Below, in pieces: positions 7,534 through 17,256 of a stretch of DNA of 64,000 bases. Source of the stretch: Chitinophaga ginsengisegetis. GTDB lineage: Bacteria > Bacteroidota > Bacteroidia > Chitinophagales > Chitinophagaceae. The stretch spans positions 682,001 to 746,000 of the forward strand of contig NZ_FUZZ01000002.1 of NCBI RefSeq assembly GCF_900168065.1, in the 5' to 3' direction. Under the pieces are notes generated by a model. The model ran no database searches, was not told the DNA's origin, and worked only from the letters and a program-made list of their open reading frames with translations. The translations under genes and the position numbers were made by a program. The stretch's first letter is position 1; the number at the start of each line of letters is the position of its first letter.

Positions 7534-8930
7534 CAGTAGCCGGGATTTTGTTTCATGTTTTTGTTGGCTTTGGTTTCCGCATCAGGAATAGGGAATACAT
7601 ATCCTTTCTGACCGGGTTTCAGCAATACAGCGCCCAATGCGTTGATAGCATCTTCCGGGTTGCGGGTTACATTAAGGCCCCTTCTTCTCAGATCGAAGAG
7701 ACGATGCCCTTCAAAGGCCAGTTCCTTGAAACGTTCGGTATACAAAGCGGTGATCAACGCATCTTTATTGTTGAATGACTGCGGCGTGTAACCGTTGATG
7801 CGCGCTGCACGCAGGCTGTTCAGATCAGCAGCGCCGTCTCCCACCCGGTTACTTTCTGCCAGTGCCTCCGCACGGATCAGGTACATTTCTCCTGTTCTTA
7901 AAAGCTTAATATCCGCCAGGCCCAGGCTGCCGGAAGAACCAAAGTATTTATTCACCAGGTACTCGGAGTTACCGGCGCCGCGGGTATCGTCAAACTGTAT
8001 GTAAGCAGGATAACGCACATCGTTGGTTTTATCAAACAGGTTAATCAGTTCAAAAGAAGGTACATATAACGCTACATCCCTGTCAAAATAAGCGCTGCCA
8101 ATCAGGTCATCATTACTGCCTGCCACCTGTTTCAGTTTCCAGATCACTTCAGCCTCCTTCGTGTCTTTCCAGATGCCGGGAAAATCGCTGGCTGATGCCA
8201 GCGGCAACGCATCAATGGCTTCTGTGGCATAAGTTACCGCATCGCTCCATTTTTTGGCGTATAAAGCCACTCTCGCCTGGATAGCAGAAATGGCCGGAAG
8301 CGTGATCCTCGTGTTATCATCTGCCTCAGCAGGGATCAGTGTTTTAGACAGCTGCAAATCTCTTTCTATACCGGCTATTACTTCTCCAAAAGTATTCCGT
8401 GCAGGAAAACTGTTAACGGAAGTATCCATATAAGGCACCCCCATAGCGGCCGGCTCATATGCTTCTGCATAACTCTGCAATAACTGGAAATGACAATAAG
8501 CACGAAGAGCTAATGCCTCTCCGCGGTACTGATCTTTCAAACCTATCTCATCACCTTTGGCAGGAACATTACTCATAGCGCCCAATACCCGGTTGGCGCG
8601 GTCAATGGCAATATAATATTCCCCGAAAGAAGCGGTAACGGTGGTATTGCTGGGATCCACCCGCCAACGGTAAGTGGCAACGCCGCCACCCGTACCATTT
8701 TCACTGGGAAGGGTACACTCATCGGTCATCAGGGATACGCTGTAGATGGTGTTGTAGGTAAGACCAGAATAGGCGCCGAGCAGGCCGCCATTCAGATCAT
8801 TCACCGTCCGGAAAGTTCTTCCCGGATCTATGATACTGTCGGTAGGCGAAAGGTCCAGTTGCTTATTACAGGCAAGTATACACAACAACAACAGGAGTGT
8901 AAAAGTATATTTGATATAACGGATTGTCAT
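7533..8930 (-). CDS. SusD/RagB-like outer-membrane lipoprotein
   Basis: Cell-surface substrate-binding lid for the SusC transporter 12 bp upstream. The 465 residues have a lipoprotein signal with lipobox ILAC (Cys about 21). The SusD pattern follows: NDLNGGLLGAYSGL, RANRVLGAMSNV, EALALRAYCHFQLLQSYAE (TPR-like helices), then the C-terminal RAEALAESNRVGDGAADLN, ALYTERFKELAFEGHRLFD and ending KNMKQNPGY. It overlaps the peptidase gene by one base. From its enzymes, the ligand is probably a peptide rather than a glycan, as in RagB (inference). Confidence 0.95.
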   Translation of the reverse strand: MTIRYIKYTFTLLLLLCILACNKQLDLSPTDSIIDPGRTFRTVNDLNGGLLGAYSGLTYNTIYSVSLMTDECTLPSENGTGGGVATYRWRVDPSNTTVTASFGEYYIAIDRANRVLGAMSNVPAKGDEIGLKDQYRGEALALRAYCHFQLLQSYAEAYEPAAMGVPYMDTSVNSFPARNTFGEVIAGIERDLQLSKTLIPAEADDNTRITLPAISAIQARVALYAKKWSDAVTYATEAIDALPLASASDFPGIWKDTKEAEVIWKLKQVAGSNDDLIGSAYFDRDVALYVPSFELINLFDKTNDVRYPAYIQFDDTRGAGNSEYLVNKYFGSSGSLGLADIKLLRTGEMYLIRAEALAESNRVGDGAADLNSLRAARINGYTPQSFNNKDALITALYTERFKELAFEGHRLFDLRRRGLNVTRNPEDAINALGAVLLKPGQKGYVFPIPDAETKANKNMKQNPGY

Positions 8931-8942
8931 GAGCTCAATGAT

Positions 8943-11900
8943 TTAAAAATTAACGTTCAGGCCAAAAGTGTAGGTTCGTACGCTGGGGTAATCAAACCTG
9001 CCCTCACCATAGTTATTTTCCGGATCAAAACTTTTCCATTTGGTCCAGGTATACAGGTTCTGCGCCTGCGCAAAAATCTGGATGCCCTGCACAAATTTTA
9101 GGTGGGTCATAATTTCTTTCGGGAAATTATAGCCGATATTTACATTCCTTAAACGCAGGTAAGATGCATCCTGGATATCTTTGGAAGAGAATCCCCTGCT
9201 GGCGTCAAACTTAGGCAGGATGGCGTTATCGCCTGGTTTCTTCCAGCGGTCATACAACATGCGCACCGACTGATTACTGCTGGCAAAACTTGGATTTTCG
9301 TTGTAATAATCTTCGTTGAGATAGCGCATGGTTTTATCTGCAAACGTAAACAGTGCGTTCAGATAAAATCCTTTCCAGGTAACGCCGGTATTAAACCCAC
9401 CGGTGAAAGGAGGAATATAAGTGCCAAACTCCGCTACGCTCAAAGCCGTTTCATTGTAATCGCTCGTTTTATTACCCGATCTGTCGTAGTACAAAGGATC
9501 GCCTGTTTGCGGATCCACCCCGGCCCATTTAGGCGCATAGTGTGATCCGTAGGGCAAGCCTACTCTTACAATCTGCGTGGTACCCTGCGTAAATTCACCG
9601 GAAGCCCCCAGATCGGTGATCACATTTTTATTATACGCAAAGTTCACTCCTACCGACCAGGTGAAATCTCCTCTCTTCACAATATCTCCCTGGAGATCCA
9701 TTTCTATGCCCCTGTTGCGCATAGCGCCGGAGTTGAGGAACATGGTGGAAAAACCGGAAGTGATAGATAAAGGCTGTTCTATGAAGAGGTTATTGGTTAC
9801 TTTATTATATACATCCGTTACCAGGCGGATACGGTTATTCATTACCCCCAGGTCAAAGCCAACGTTAAATTCTTTGGCATATTCCCAGTCGTAGTTAGGA
9901 TTACCCGGCTGGTTAGGCACAATGGCCGGATTACCGCCATATTGCTCGGTTCCGTAGGTACGGAAATAAGCAAAGGGGCCAAGATTGGAAAATGGATTGG
10001 CAGAAGTACCATAGCTCGCACGGAAGCGCAGGTTATCTACAAAGCTTACATCTTTCAGGAAATTTTCTTTCTTCACTTCCCATCCAACACCCAGGGAATA
10101 GAAGCCATGCCAGCGGTTGTCCGGAGGTACGGTAGAAGCGCCATCGTACCGGTAACTGGCATTCAGTGTATATTTTTCATTGAAAGTATACCGGCCTACG
10201 CCAATCCAGGAAGCCAACGCACTTTTGGTGCGGCCGCCTCCCAGCAAAGCGTTGTAGGGCGAGCCGGGCGTAATGGCAGCAGGAGTAGCGGGCAACCTGT
10301 CGTCCAGGTCATAACCGGTATAGTCAAATGCGCGGTAATTATTCCGGGTAAACTCAAAATAACCGGATACTTCAAAATCATGTTTACCGGTAACTTTTGA
10401 ATACGTTAACCCGGAAGTGCTCACCAGTGTAACGTTCCTGGTAACGCCTTCTCCAAAACTACCTCTTCCGCCGTTATCTACTTTATAGCCGGAATAGGAA
10501 TCCGGGTTCACATAACGCTCGGTGGTAGTTTCCCTGAAGTCGATACCCAGCCTGGTTTTCGCTACCAGTCCTTTTGCCAGGATATAATTCAGTGAAGTAC
10601 CGATAATACTTTTCAGCTGGTTGTCTTTGCTGCTGGTATTTAATAATGCTTCCAGTGCATTGCTGCCTTCCCGCAGATCATATACCGGATACACATCATC
10701 GTTATAATTGGTGACGAGGGTACCATCCGGTGCATAAGGATATTCATAAGGCAGGGCGTAGTATACAGCTGCCAGCGGGTTGCTGCCGCTGCTGGAAGCT
10801 TCTCTTTCTATAAAGGATGATTCAGAATAGGCAAGGCCCACGTTGATGTTGGCGGTTAACTTACCGGCGTTGAAATCCAGGTTATTTTTAAAGCTGTAAC
10901 GTTTCAGTTCAGAACGTTTGGCAATACCCTGCTGATCATAATAATTCACGGAACTATAAAACCGTATGTTTTCATTACCACCGCTCACGCTTAGCTGTTG
11001 TTCCTGGAATTTACCTGTTTGCAGGAAAATCTTTCTCCAGTCGGTATTTACATTTCTTAAACTATCGATGATATGGTCTGCTTCCTGTTTTTCCTGTGGT
11101 GTTTTATTGGCGTAGTCAGGATTTTTACTGGAGAATTCCCAGCCGGGTCCAAGATTAGCGCCAGTTTCCAGACCGATTTCTTCTTCAAACTGCAGGTGCT
11201 GCGCTGAATTCATCATCTGGAATTTTGGCGTGGTCATATTGGAAAAACCATATTGCGATTTATAGGACACTGCTAATCTTCCGGCCTGTCCTTTTTTGGT
11301 GGTGATCACAATTACGCCATTGGAACCGCGCGATCCGTATAATGCTTTGGCGGAAGCGTCTTTCAATACGGTAACAGAAGCGATGTCTGAAGGGTTGATA
11401 CCCTGAAACTGACCTGCTTCAATGGGAATACCATCCATTACATATAAAACGGAGGAGCTGCCATTGATGGTACCCACGCCGCGTACAGTAATAGTGGCAC
11501 TGGTACCCGGCTGACCGGAACCCGCAGATACCACCATTCCCGGAACCCGTCCCTGCAGGATCTGGTCGAAGGTGGCCATAGGCACCTGTGTAATTTTATC
11601 AGCGCCCACTACGCCGGCGGCGGCGGTAGATTTATCCCTGGCATAATTCGTATACCCGGTAACCGTTACGGCATTCAGCGTTTTGATATCTTCGGTTAGT
11701 ACCACGTTGATTTCACGCCTGTTGCCGATAGTTACCTGCTGACTAACATAGCCTACCAGTGAAAACTGGAGTGTGGTAGCATTATCAGGAGCAATGAGCG
11801 TATAGGCACCATCTTCATTGGTAAGCGTGCCGGCAGTGGTGCCGGAGGCACGTACCGTAACACCGGGTAAAGGCAGGTTATCCAATCCCCGGACGGTTCC

Positions 11901-12296
11901 CCTGATAGTAATATCTACGGCAGATTTACTTTCTGTACCGGCGTATACTACTACCAGCCCGTCTTCTTTCAGGGAATAGGCCAGGTTGGTGCCTGCAAAT
12001 GCCTGTGAGAGCACCGCGTCCAATGTGGCTTCCTTTGCTGCTACCGTCACCTTTTTGTTTTCAGGCAGTGTTTTATCATGAAACACAAAGCGGTAAGCCG
12101 TTTGATGTTCCAATGTTTTCAGCAATTGTTTGATACTTGTTTCTTTTACCTGCAGGGTGATCGTCTCCTGCGCGAAACAAATAGCCTGCACCTGAAGGCA
12201 GGTCAAAAAAAGAAGAACCGTTAATTTCATAGTAAGCAGCAATTTGCCGGTGGGAACAGGTTTCCCCTTCCATTCCAGGAATACAAGTTTTAACAT
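8943..12296 (-). CDS. SusC/RagA-type TonB-dependent transporter with STN signalling domain
   Basis: Energy-dependent outer-membrane importer of 1117 residues. The long N-terminus before the hydrophobic core (LLLTMKLTVLLFLTCLQV) is common for Chitinophaga-type SusC, so ATG 12296 is kept; ATG 12230 is the alternative. Next come an STN domain (about 45-125, ETSIKQLLKTLEHQTAYRF), a carboxypeptidase-like beta domain (GTVRGLDNLPLPGVTV), and the plug (VVSAGSGQPGTSATITVRG, ASVTVLKDASAKALYGSRG). A 22-strand-type barrel ends in YTFGLNVNF. The STN domain is expected to contact FecR at 12408-13484. With the S51 peptidase and isoaspartyl peptidase downstream, the likely cargo is cyanophycin fragments or other beta-aspartyl peptides. 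Confidence 0.96.
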   Translation of the reverse strand: MLKLVFLEWKGKPVPTGKLLLTMKLTVLLFLTCLQVQAICFAQETITLQVKETSIKQLLKTLEHQTAYRFVFHDKTLPENKKVTVAAKEATLDAVLSQAFAGTNLAYSLKEDGLVVVYAGTESKSAVDITIRGTVRGLDNLPLPGVTVRASGTTAGTLTNEDGAYTLIAPDNATTLQFSLVGYVSQQVTIGNRREINVVLTEDIKTLNAVTVTGYTNYARDKSTAAAGVVGADKITQVPMATFDQILQGRVPGMVVSAGSGQPGTSATITVRGVGTINGSSSVLYVMDGIPIEAGQFQGINPSDIASVTVLKDASAKALYGSRGSNGVIVITTKKGQAGRLAVSYKSQYGFSNMTTPKFQMMNSAQHLQFEEEIGLETGANLGPGWEFSSKNPDYANKTPQEKQEADHIIDSLRNVNTDWRKIFLQTGKFQEQQLSVSGGNENIRFYSSVNYYDQQGIAKRSELKRYSFKNNLDFNAGKLTANINVGLAYSESSFIEREASSSGSNPLAAVYYALPYEYPYAPDGTLVTNYNDDVYPVYDLREGSNALEALLNTSSKDNQLKSIIGTSLNYILAKGLVAKTRLGIDFRETTTERYVNPDSYSGYKVDNGGRGSFGEGVTRNVTLVSTSGLTYSKVTGKHDFEVSGYFEFTRNNYRAFDYTGYDLDDRLPATPAAITPGSPYNALLGGGRTKSALASWIGVGRYTFNEKYTLNASYRYDGASTVPPDNRWHGFYSLGVGWEVKKENFLKDVSFVDNLRFRASYGTSANPFSNLGPFAYFRTYGTEQYGGNPAIVPNQPGNPNYDWEYAKEFNVGFDLGVMNNRIRLVTDVYNKVTNNLFIEQPLSITSGFSTMFLNSGAMRNRGIEMDLQGDIVKRGDFTWSVGVNFAYNKNVITDLGASGEFTQGTTQIVRVGLPYGSHYAPKWAGVDPQTGDPLYYDRSGNKTSDYNETALSVAEFGTYIPPFTGGFNTGVTWKGFYLNALFTFADKTMRYLNEDYYNENPSFASSNQSVRMLYDRWKKPGDNAILPKFDASRGFSSKDIQDASYLRLRNVNIGYNFPKEIMTHLKFVQGIQIFAQAQNLYTWTKWKSFDPENNYGEGRFDYPSVRTYTFGLNVNF

Positions 12297-12352
12297 ACCT
12301 TTGATGTTGGTTTAGTAAATGATCATTCAGGACATTTTCTAGCCTAATTCCG

Positions 12353-12378
12353 GGGGGAAGTGTTCCACCACTTCCCCC
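12353..12378. repeat. Inverted repeat between fecR and susC
   Basis: GGGGGAAGTG (12353-12362) pairs with CACTTCCCCC (12369-12378) around a TTCCAC loop. On the plus strand it runs into TTTCTTATATTT. On the minus strand, where the genes lie, no U tract follows, so it may act as a processing or partial-termination element between fecR and susC rather than a full terminator. Confidence 0.6.
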
Positions 12379-12407
12379 TTTCTTATATTTGGTTGATGTA
12401 TAATTAT

Positions 12408-13484
12408 TTATTTACTGATAATAATTTCTCCGTTTACCATTTTAAAGCTGAATGGATAAGATAACTGCAGGGCATCCAGTGCTTTCAGGATCGTTTCACT
12501 TTCAAAAGTGCCGGAATACCGGTAATGCTTTACTTCTTCATCTGCAAAGGTGACCCGGATACCATACCATTTTTCCAGCTTGCCTGCAATCGCTTCCAGT
12601 GGCTCGTTTTCAATTTCCAGCCGGTTTCTTACCCAGGCTATTTCCCTCGCTTTGTGATTTACCGGATCAGCATCCAGCGGCACTATTTTAAAAGGATTGG
12701 CCGGTGTTGACAGCCCGGCTGCATTTGTTGTGAATTTCTGATTTGGTTGTAGTATGATCTTCTCTTCCGGTTTGCTGGCCAGCGTAACCTCTACCTTGCC
12801 TTTAAACAAAGCGGTTTCCGATTGATGGCTACCGGCATAGGCGCTTACATTAAAAACGGTACCCAGTACCTTAATATCAAAAGCGGCAGTATGTACAATG
12901 AAAGGGTACTGCGCATGTTGTGTTACATCAAAAAAAGCCTCTCCGGTAAGGGTTAACTGCCTGTTGGCCTCATTAAAGCCTGCGGCCAGTTCCACGGTAC
13001 TGTTTTGCCGTAAAATAATGGAGGAACCATCCGGCAGCACGATCGTTTTACGGGGATCATTGCCGGCATTGATAACCACCATGCCTGTTTCGGGCGAGGT
13101 GATATCGGTAACAGTATTGGTACGGTTGAACAGGTAAATGGCTCCGGCCAGCAGCAGGACGCCTCCCAGTGCAGCGGCATATTTAAATAACGGATTGATT
13201 TTTCTGCCGGAAGGAGTGACGGGTTGCTCTTCCAGGGCTGAATGAAGAAGCTCATACTGTGAAATACCATCCTGCAGGTGTTTCAATTGCTCCAGGCGGT
13301 TGCCCTGCCGGGCGGACAGTACTTCAATCATATACCGGGCTTCCTGTACAGCGGCTTTCTTTTCGGGATGGCGGGTCACCCAGCTCTCCCAAAATAATAC
13401 ATCAGTGTCGTTCTCTTCCAGGCAATAGCGCTGGAAAGATTCATCACATGCAAAGTCGGCGGCTTCGAAGTCCTGGAAATTCAT
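12408..13484 (-). CDS. FecR family anti-sigma/sigma regulator
   Basis: The 358 residues begin with a long cytoplasmic N-terminus (about 1-95) that should hold the ECF sigma factor encoded just upstream. One TM helix lies around 97-119 (YAAALGGVLLLAGAIYLF). The periplasmic FecR domain follows (VLPDGSSIILRQNSTVELA, GEAFFDVTQHAQYPFIVHT), with a DUF4974-like tail (ENEPLEAIAGKLEKWYGI) close to the C-terminus. It is preceded by sigma 13576-14127 and followed after 111 bp by susC, the standard order for a trans-envelope regulated SusCD locus. Confidence 0.95.
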   Translation of the reverse strand: MNFQDFEAADFACDESFQRYCLEENDTDVLFWESWVTRHPEKKAAVQEARYMIEVLSARQGNRLEQLKHLQDGISQYELLHSALEEQPVTPSGRKINPLFKYAAALGGVLLLAGAIYLFNRTNTVTDITSPETGMVVINAGNDPRKTIVLPDGSSIILRQNSTVELAAGFNEANRQLTLTGEAFFDVTQHAQYPFIVHTAAFDIKVLGTVFNVSAYAGSHQSETALFKGKVEVTLASKPEEKIILQPNQKFTTNAAGLSTPANPFKIVPLDADPVNHKAREIAWVRNRLEIENEPLEAIAGKLEKWYGIRVTFADEEVKHYRYSGTFESETILKALDALQLSYPFSFKMVNGEIIISK

Positions 13485-13575
13485 GTAGGTATGCCTTTGA
13501 TTATACAGACGGCAAAACCGGCCATTTTTCCTAAGGGTTTTATAAATTTTTTTTCGGGAGATGGAAAAATGCTGC

Positions 13576-14127
13576 TTATTTCAGCATTTTCCTTAATGCT
13601 TTAATGGCATCATAAATGGTATTGTAAGCCGTTTTCACGGTTTGCGAAGTTTGTGCGGCTATCTGTTCATAGGACAGACCTTCAAAAAATTTAAGCCGTA
13701 TCAGCTCTATCTGTCGTGGGGTAAGGGCTTTCAGGGCCTGTTGCAGCCGTTGTTTTAATTCTTCATCCTGTTGTACCTGGATAATTATTTCTTCATAGGA
13801 TAATTCACTCTCTGCTTCTTTATCCGTCATCCGGTGAATGGCGGTATGGATCTTCGACTGGTACGCCAATTGATCCAGCAGCTGTCGTTTCAGGGCGGTA
13901 AATAAATAGGCCGGTACATTGGTTACCGGGCGCAGCGTTTGGTGCCGGGTCCAGAGCTGCAAAAACAATTGTGTGATACAGTCCTTTACCAGTTCATCGC
14001 TGCCGCAAATTTTTAATCCAAACCGCAGCAAATGTGAATAGGTATTATTATACAGTGCAAACAACGCCTGTTTATCGCCGTTTCTCAGGCGCTCCCAATG
14101 AATATTATTGTCTTCTTCATAAGACAT
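13576..14127 (-). CDS. ECF RNA polymerase sigma factor
   Basis: A 183-residue sigma-70 family ECF factor. Region 2 spans about residues 15-80 (GDKQALFALYNNTYSHLLRF, VKDCITQLFLQLWTRH), and region 4 spans about 125-180 (ALKALTPRQIELIRLKFFE, LSYEQIAAQTSQTVKTAYN). It should be held by the neighbouring FecR until SusC signals that substrate is present, then drive the SusCD-peptidase operon. The tricorn-type protease gene ends only 14 bp upstream on the same strand, so the sigma gene may be transcribed from the protease promoter. Confidence 0.94.
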   Translation of the reverse strand: MSYEEDNNIHWERLRNGDKQALFALYNNTYSHLLRFGLKICGSDELVKDCITQLFLQLWTRHQTLRPVTNVPAYLFTALKRQLLDQLAYQSKIHTAIHRMTDKEAESELSYEEIIIQVQQDEELKQRLQQALKALTPRQIELIRLKFFEGLSYEQIAAQTSQTVKTAYNTIYDAIKALRKMLK

Positions 14128-14141
14128 AAAAATGCAGGTCG

Positions 14142-17100
14142 TTATAATGTTGATATCGCAGTTTCCTTCATCAGTTCCCTGATGGCTGCTTCCAGTTGCT
14201 GATCTCTTCCTTTCGTTATCTCTTCAGGCGCGTTATTCACACGTATATCCGGCTCCGTCTGATGATTTTCCAGGTAATAGCCCTCCCTGCTTTTCACACC
14301 CAGCGAAGGCACGCTCCAGTGGAGATTCCCATCAGATAATGTTTCCCCGGTCATGAAAGTACAGCTTCCCGGCACCGGCATGCCTATCAGCTTGCCCATA
14401 TGGAGATACTGATAGTCGAACGCAAAACAGCTGCCATCGCTGTAGTTGGCTTCGTTGGCAATCACCACCGATGGCTTAGTCCAGCGGAAGCCGGGTTCGA
14501 TGCTTTCTACCTGGGAGTCCGTTGTATTTTTCCTGACCTCCGTGCCACTCAGCATCATACCCAGGTCTGAGGCCAGGTCGCCTCCCCGGTTAAAACGGGT
14601 ATCCACCACAATACCTTTGCAGCCGGCGTACCTGCCCATTATTTCGCTGTAAGCGTTGCGATAGGCAGCATCATTCATCCGGTATAAATGTACATATCCC
14701 AGTTGGCCGTTGCTGAGGCGTGTTACTTCGTCCCTGTTGCGTTTCACCCATCTTTTGTACAGCAGGTCGCTTTCTGCTTCCGGCGTAACCGGCGTCACCA
14801 CTATATCCCGCTGCTGACCGCCATCACTAATACGCAACCGGGTATTTTTGCCTGCCCGGTGATTAAGATATTGGGAAAGATCTTTATCTGCTGTAATCTC
14901 CTCTCCATCTATGGCCGTAATAAACATACCCGGCTTCAGGCCAAATGCTTCCTGGTCCAGCGGACCATTGGGAAGTATCTCACTTATTTTTACACCGGCG
15001 CCCCTGTAAGATACATCGTAACAAATACCCAGGGAAGCCGTTTCTTCTTTTTCTTCCGCAATATTGCTGCCCGTAGCACCACTGTGACTTACATTCAGCT
15101 CACCCAGCATTTCACTTACCATCTCTGCCAGTTCAAAGTTGTTGGCAATATGCGGCAGGAACTTTTCATAATTCCGGCCATACGCTTCCCAGTCGGCGCC
15201 GTGATAACCGGCGGTATAAAATGCTTCCTTTGTTCGTCGCCAGATATGCGAAAACATCGCCTTCCTTTCTGCGGGCAAATCTATTTTCATAGTGCCGTTA
15301 ATGGTGATGCTATGCTGCGTTTTTCCGGTGGTATCCAATTGCAGGATACGGGCGTCTGCCAGCAGAAAAAGCTGTTGTTGTGCGGTATCCCATTGCAGGG
15401 AACAATCTTCCGCCTTAACAGACAAAGGCATCGTGGATGTTTTGGTGAATACATCCGTTATCCACAACTGGTAAGCCGCACCGGCTTTTACCAGATAATA
15501 TAATTTATTCCCGTTTTTACTCAGTAATACATCCGCCAGCATAGCGGCCGAGGGGGTTAGTTTTGTAATCCGTTCTGCATCTTTAAAACTGTTGCCGGAA
15601 AACGGTAACGCATATACGTCCTGCTGCCGGCTGCTGCTGGTGGAAAAACCCCGCAGTCCGTTCCGGTCGCTTTTCCAGATCATCATCTTTCCGTCCATTG
15701 CCCATTGCGGCGCCTCATCAGCAAAGCCGCTTTGCGTGATGTTTTGTACACTACCACTGCCATCAGCTGCTACGAGACCTACTTCCTGGTTGCCGGCGCC
15801 CGGCTGGTTGTATTGAAGCAGGAGATACTTGCTATCAGGGCTCCAGCGGAAATACTGGTCGTGATCCTTACGGCTGAACAACGACGCAATGCGACGACTC
15901 TTTCCCGAAGCGATGTTATATATTTTTAACGTTACCCTGTTTTCGATATAAGCTACTTCTTTTCCATCGGGAGAATACAAGGGCTGGTAGTTTTCCTGGT
16001 CGTTAGCCAGCAACACGGTTGCTTTTCCACGCAACAGATCCATTTCGCAAAGCTGCCAGCCACGGCTGCTTTCGCTGGCATACAACAATTTTGTGCCATC
16101 CGGTGAAAAGCTGAGGTCTGCCTCTTCTCCCGGGGTATGCGTCAACTGCCGGATGGTACCCTGTTCCATGCCGGCGGCAAATACATCTCCCCGGAAAATA
16201 AATGCGCACTCCTTACCGGAAGGTGAAACCACACCGTATTTAATATGATCCGCCACCGGCACCACCTTTGTGTTTTCTATGATACGACTGGTGAGGCGTA
16301 TGTTTATCTTTTCAGGTGCTGCACCCGGCGCCTGCAAATAAATATCCCCGTTGAAACCAAAGCACAGCACACCATTGCCGGTGGCGCTGAGAAACCGGAC
16401 GGGGTAATGCTTAAATGTTGTGAGTTGTTCCGATGTTCCGGGACGATCCAGCCACAAACGGTGTACATTAAAACTACCACTCTCTTCACTCAGATAACAG
16501 ATGGCCTTTCCATTATTGGTAAACACCGGTGATCTGTCTTCCCCGCCAAAGTTTGTCAGTTGCCGGCAGGTATCTTTCTGCGTATCATACAGCCATATAT
16601 CCCTTGCTGCAGCAGACACCTGGTGCTTTCGCCACGGATTCTCCCGGTTCTTCTTATCGTGATAAATAATGTATTGACCATTGAGTTTTGCATCTTCTGC
16701 GGGAACAGTTAGCAGCTGCGTTACCCGTCCACCGTTCACGGATACACGATATAGTTCAGGCTGCGCATCTGAAGGGAATTGCCGGTTGTTCACCGCATCC
16801 ATTCTTACGCCGCCAAAAATCACCTGCTGATCATCTTCACTAAAATCATATGGATATTCATCTGCCGAATGAAAGGTGAGCTGTTTTTCAATTCCCCCGC
16901 CGGCAGGTACCAGGAAGATATCCGCATTACCATAGCGGTCCGATGCAAAGGCAATGCTGCGGCCATTGTGGCTCCATACAGGCATCCATTCTTCTGCGCT
17001 GCTATTCGTTAACTGTACAGCAGTACCGCCCGTAGCAGCTACGGTGTACAGATCGCTTTTATAAGTAAATGCTATTGTTTTTCCATCAGGAGAAAGGGAA

Positions 17101-17186
17101 GGATAGCGCAGCCAGCTGAACGAACTTTGGGCAAAAATATATTCCCCAAAAAACAAGATGAGTAAAATAATGATCAGTCTTTTCAT
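14142..17186 (-). CDS. Exported tricorn-type protease (TolB-like propeller, PDZ, S41 core)
   Basis: Tricorn peptidases cut oligopeptides released by larger proteases. ATG 17186 is preferred over 17228 because it begins a signal peptide (MKRLIIILLILFFGEYIFAQ). The N-terminal half is built of WD40/TolB-type repeats (YPSLSPDGKTIAFTYKSDL, WSHNGRSIAFASDRYGNAD, FSPDGTKLLYASESSRGW). A helical segment with LNVSHSGATG supplies the expected catalytic His. A PDZ domain follows (GVKISEILPNGPLDQEAF), then the S41 core with RFNRGGDLASDLG, the nucleophile Ser in ANEANYSDGSCF, and a C-terminal TEPDIRV motif. About 1014 residues, normal for the family. It lies directly upstream of the sigma/FecR/SusCD/peptidase genes, which suggests a shared role in peptide use. 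Confidence 0.92.
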   Translation of the reverse strand: MKRLIIILLILFFGEYIFAQSSFSWLRYPSLSPDGKTIAFTYKSDLYTVAATGGTAVQLTNSSAEEWMPVWSHNGRSIAFASDRYGNADIFLVPAGGGIEKQLTFHSADEYPYDFSEDDQQVIFGGVRMDAVNNRQFPSDAQPELYRVSVNGGRVTQLLTVPAEDAKLNGQYIIYHDKKNRENPWRKHQVSAAARDIWLYDTQKDTCRQLTNFGGEDRSPVFTNNGKAICYLSEESGSFNVHRLWLDRPGTSEQLTTFKHYPVRFLSATGNGVLCFGFNGDIYLQAPGAAPEKINIRLTSRIIENTKVVPVADHIKYGVVSPSGKECAFIFRGDVFAAGMEQGTIRQLTHTPGEEADLSFSPDGTKLLYASESSRGWQLCEMDLLRGKATVLLANDQENYQPLYSPDGKEVAYIENRVTLKIYNIASGKSRRIASLFSRKDHDQYFRWSPDSKYLLLQYNQPGAGNQEVGLVAADGSGSVQNITQSGFADEAPQWAMDGKMMIWKSDRNGLRGFSTSSSRQQDVYALPFSGNSFKDAERITKLTPSAAMLADVLLSKNGNKLYYLVKAGAAYQLWITDVFTKTSTMPLSVKAEDCSLQWDTAQQQLFLLADARILQLDTTGKTQHSITINGTMKIDLPAERKAMFSHIWRRTKEAFYTAGYHGADWEAYGRNYEKFLPHIANNFELAEMVSEMLGELNVSHSGATGSNIAEEKEETASLGICYDVSYRGAGVKISEILPNGPLDQEAFGLKPGMFITAIDGEEITADKDLSQYLNHRAGKNTRLRISDGGQQRDIVVTPVTPEAESDLLYKRWVKRNRDEVTRLSNGQLGYVHLYRMNDAAYRNAYSEIMGRYAGCKGIVVDTRFNRGGDLASDLGMMLSGTEVRKNTTDSQVESIEPGFRWTKPSVVIANEANYSDGSCFAFDYQYLHMGKLIGMPVPGSCTFMTGETLSDGNLHWSVPSLGVKSREGYYLENHQTEPDIRVNNAPEEITKGRDQQLEAAIRELMKETAISTL

Positions 17187-17216
17187 TCGCAGTTTGTAAC
17201 AACCCGGATAAAGATA

Positions 17217-17224
17217 CAAATATA
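17217..17224 (-). promoter_or_regulatory. -7 box (TATATTTG on minus strand) of the tricorn-protease gene
   Basis: The plus-strand CAAATATA reads TATATTTG on the minus strand, a perfect TAnnTTTG box 30 bp upstream of the chosen ATG 17186. This position supports the shorter start, because transcription would begin after the alternative ATG at 17228. No TTTG at the ideal -33 spacing. Confidence 0.55.
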
Positions 17225-17256
17225 TCATTCATATTTTCCGGGGTTGCTGCATCCTG

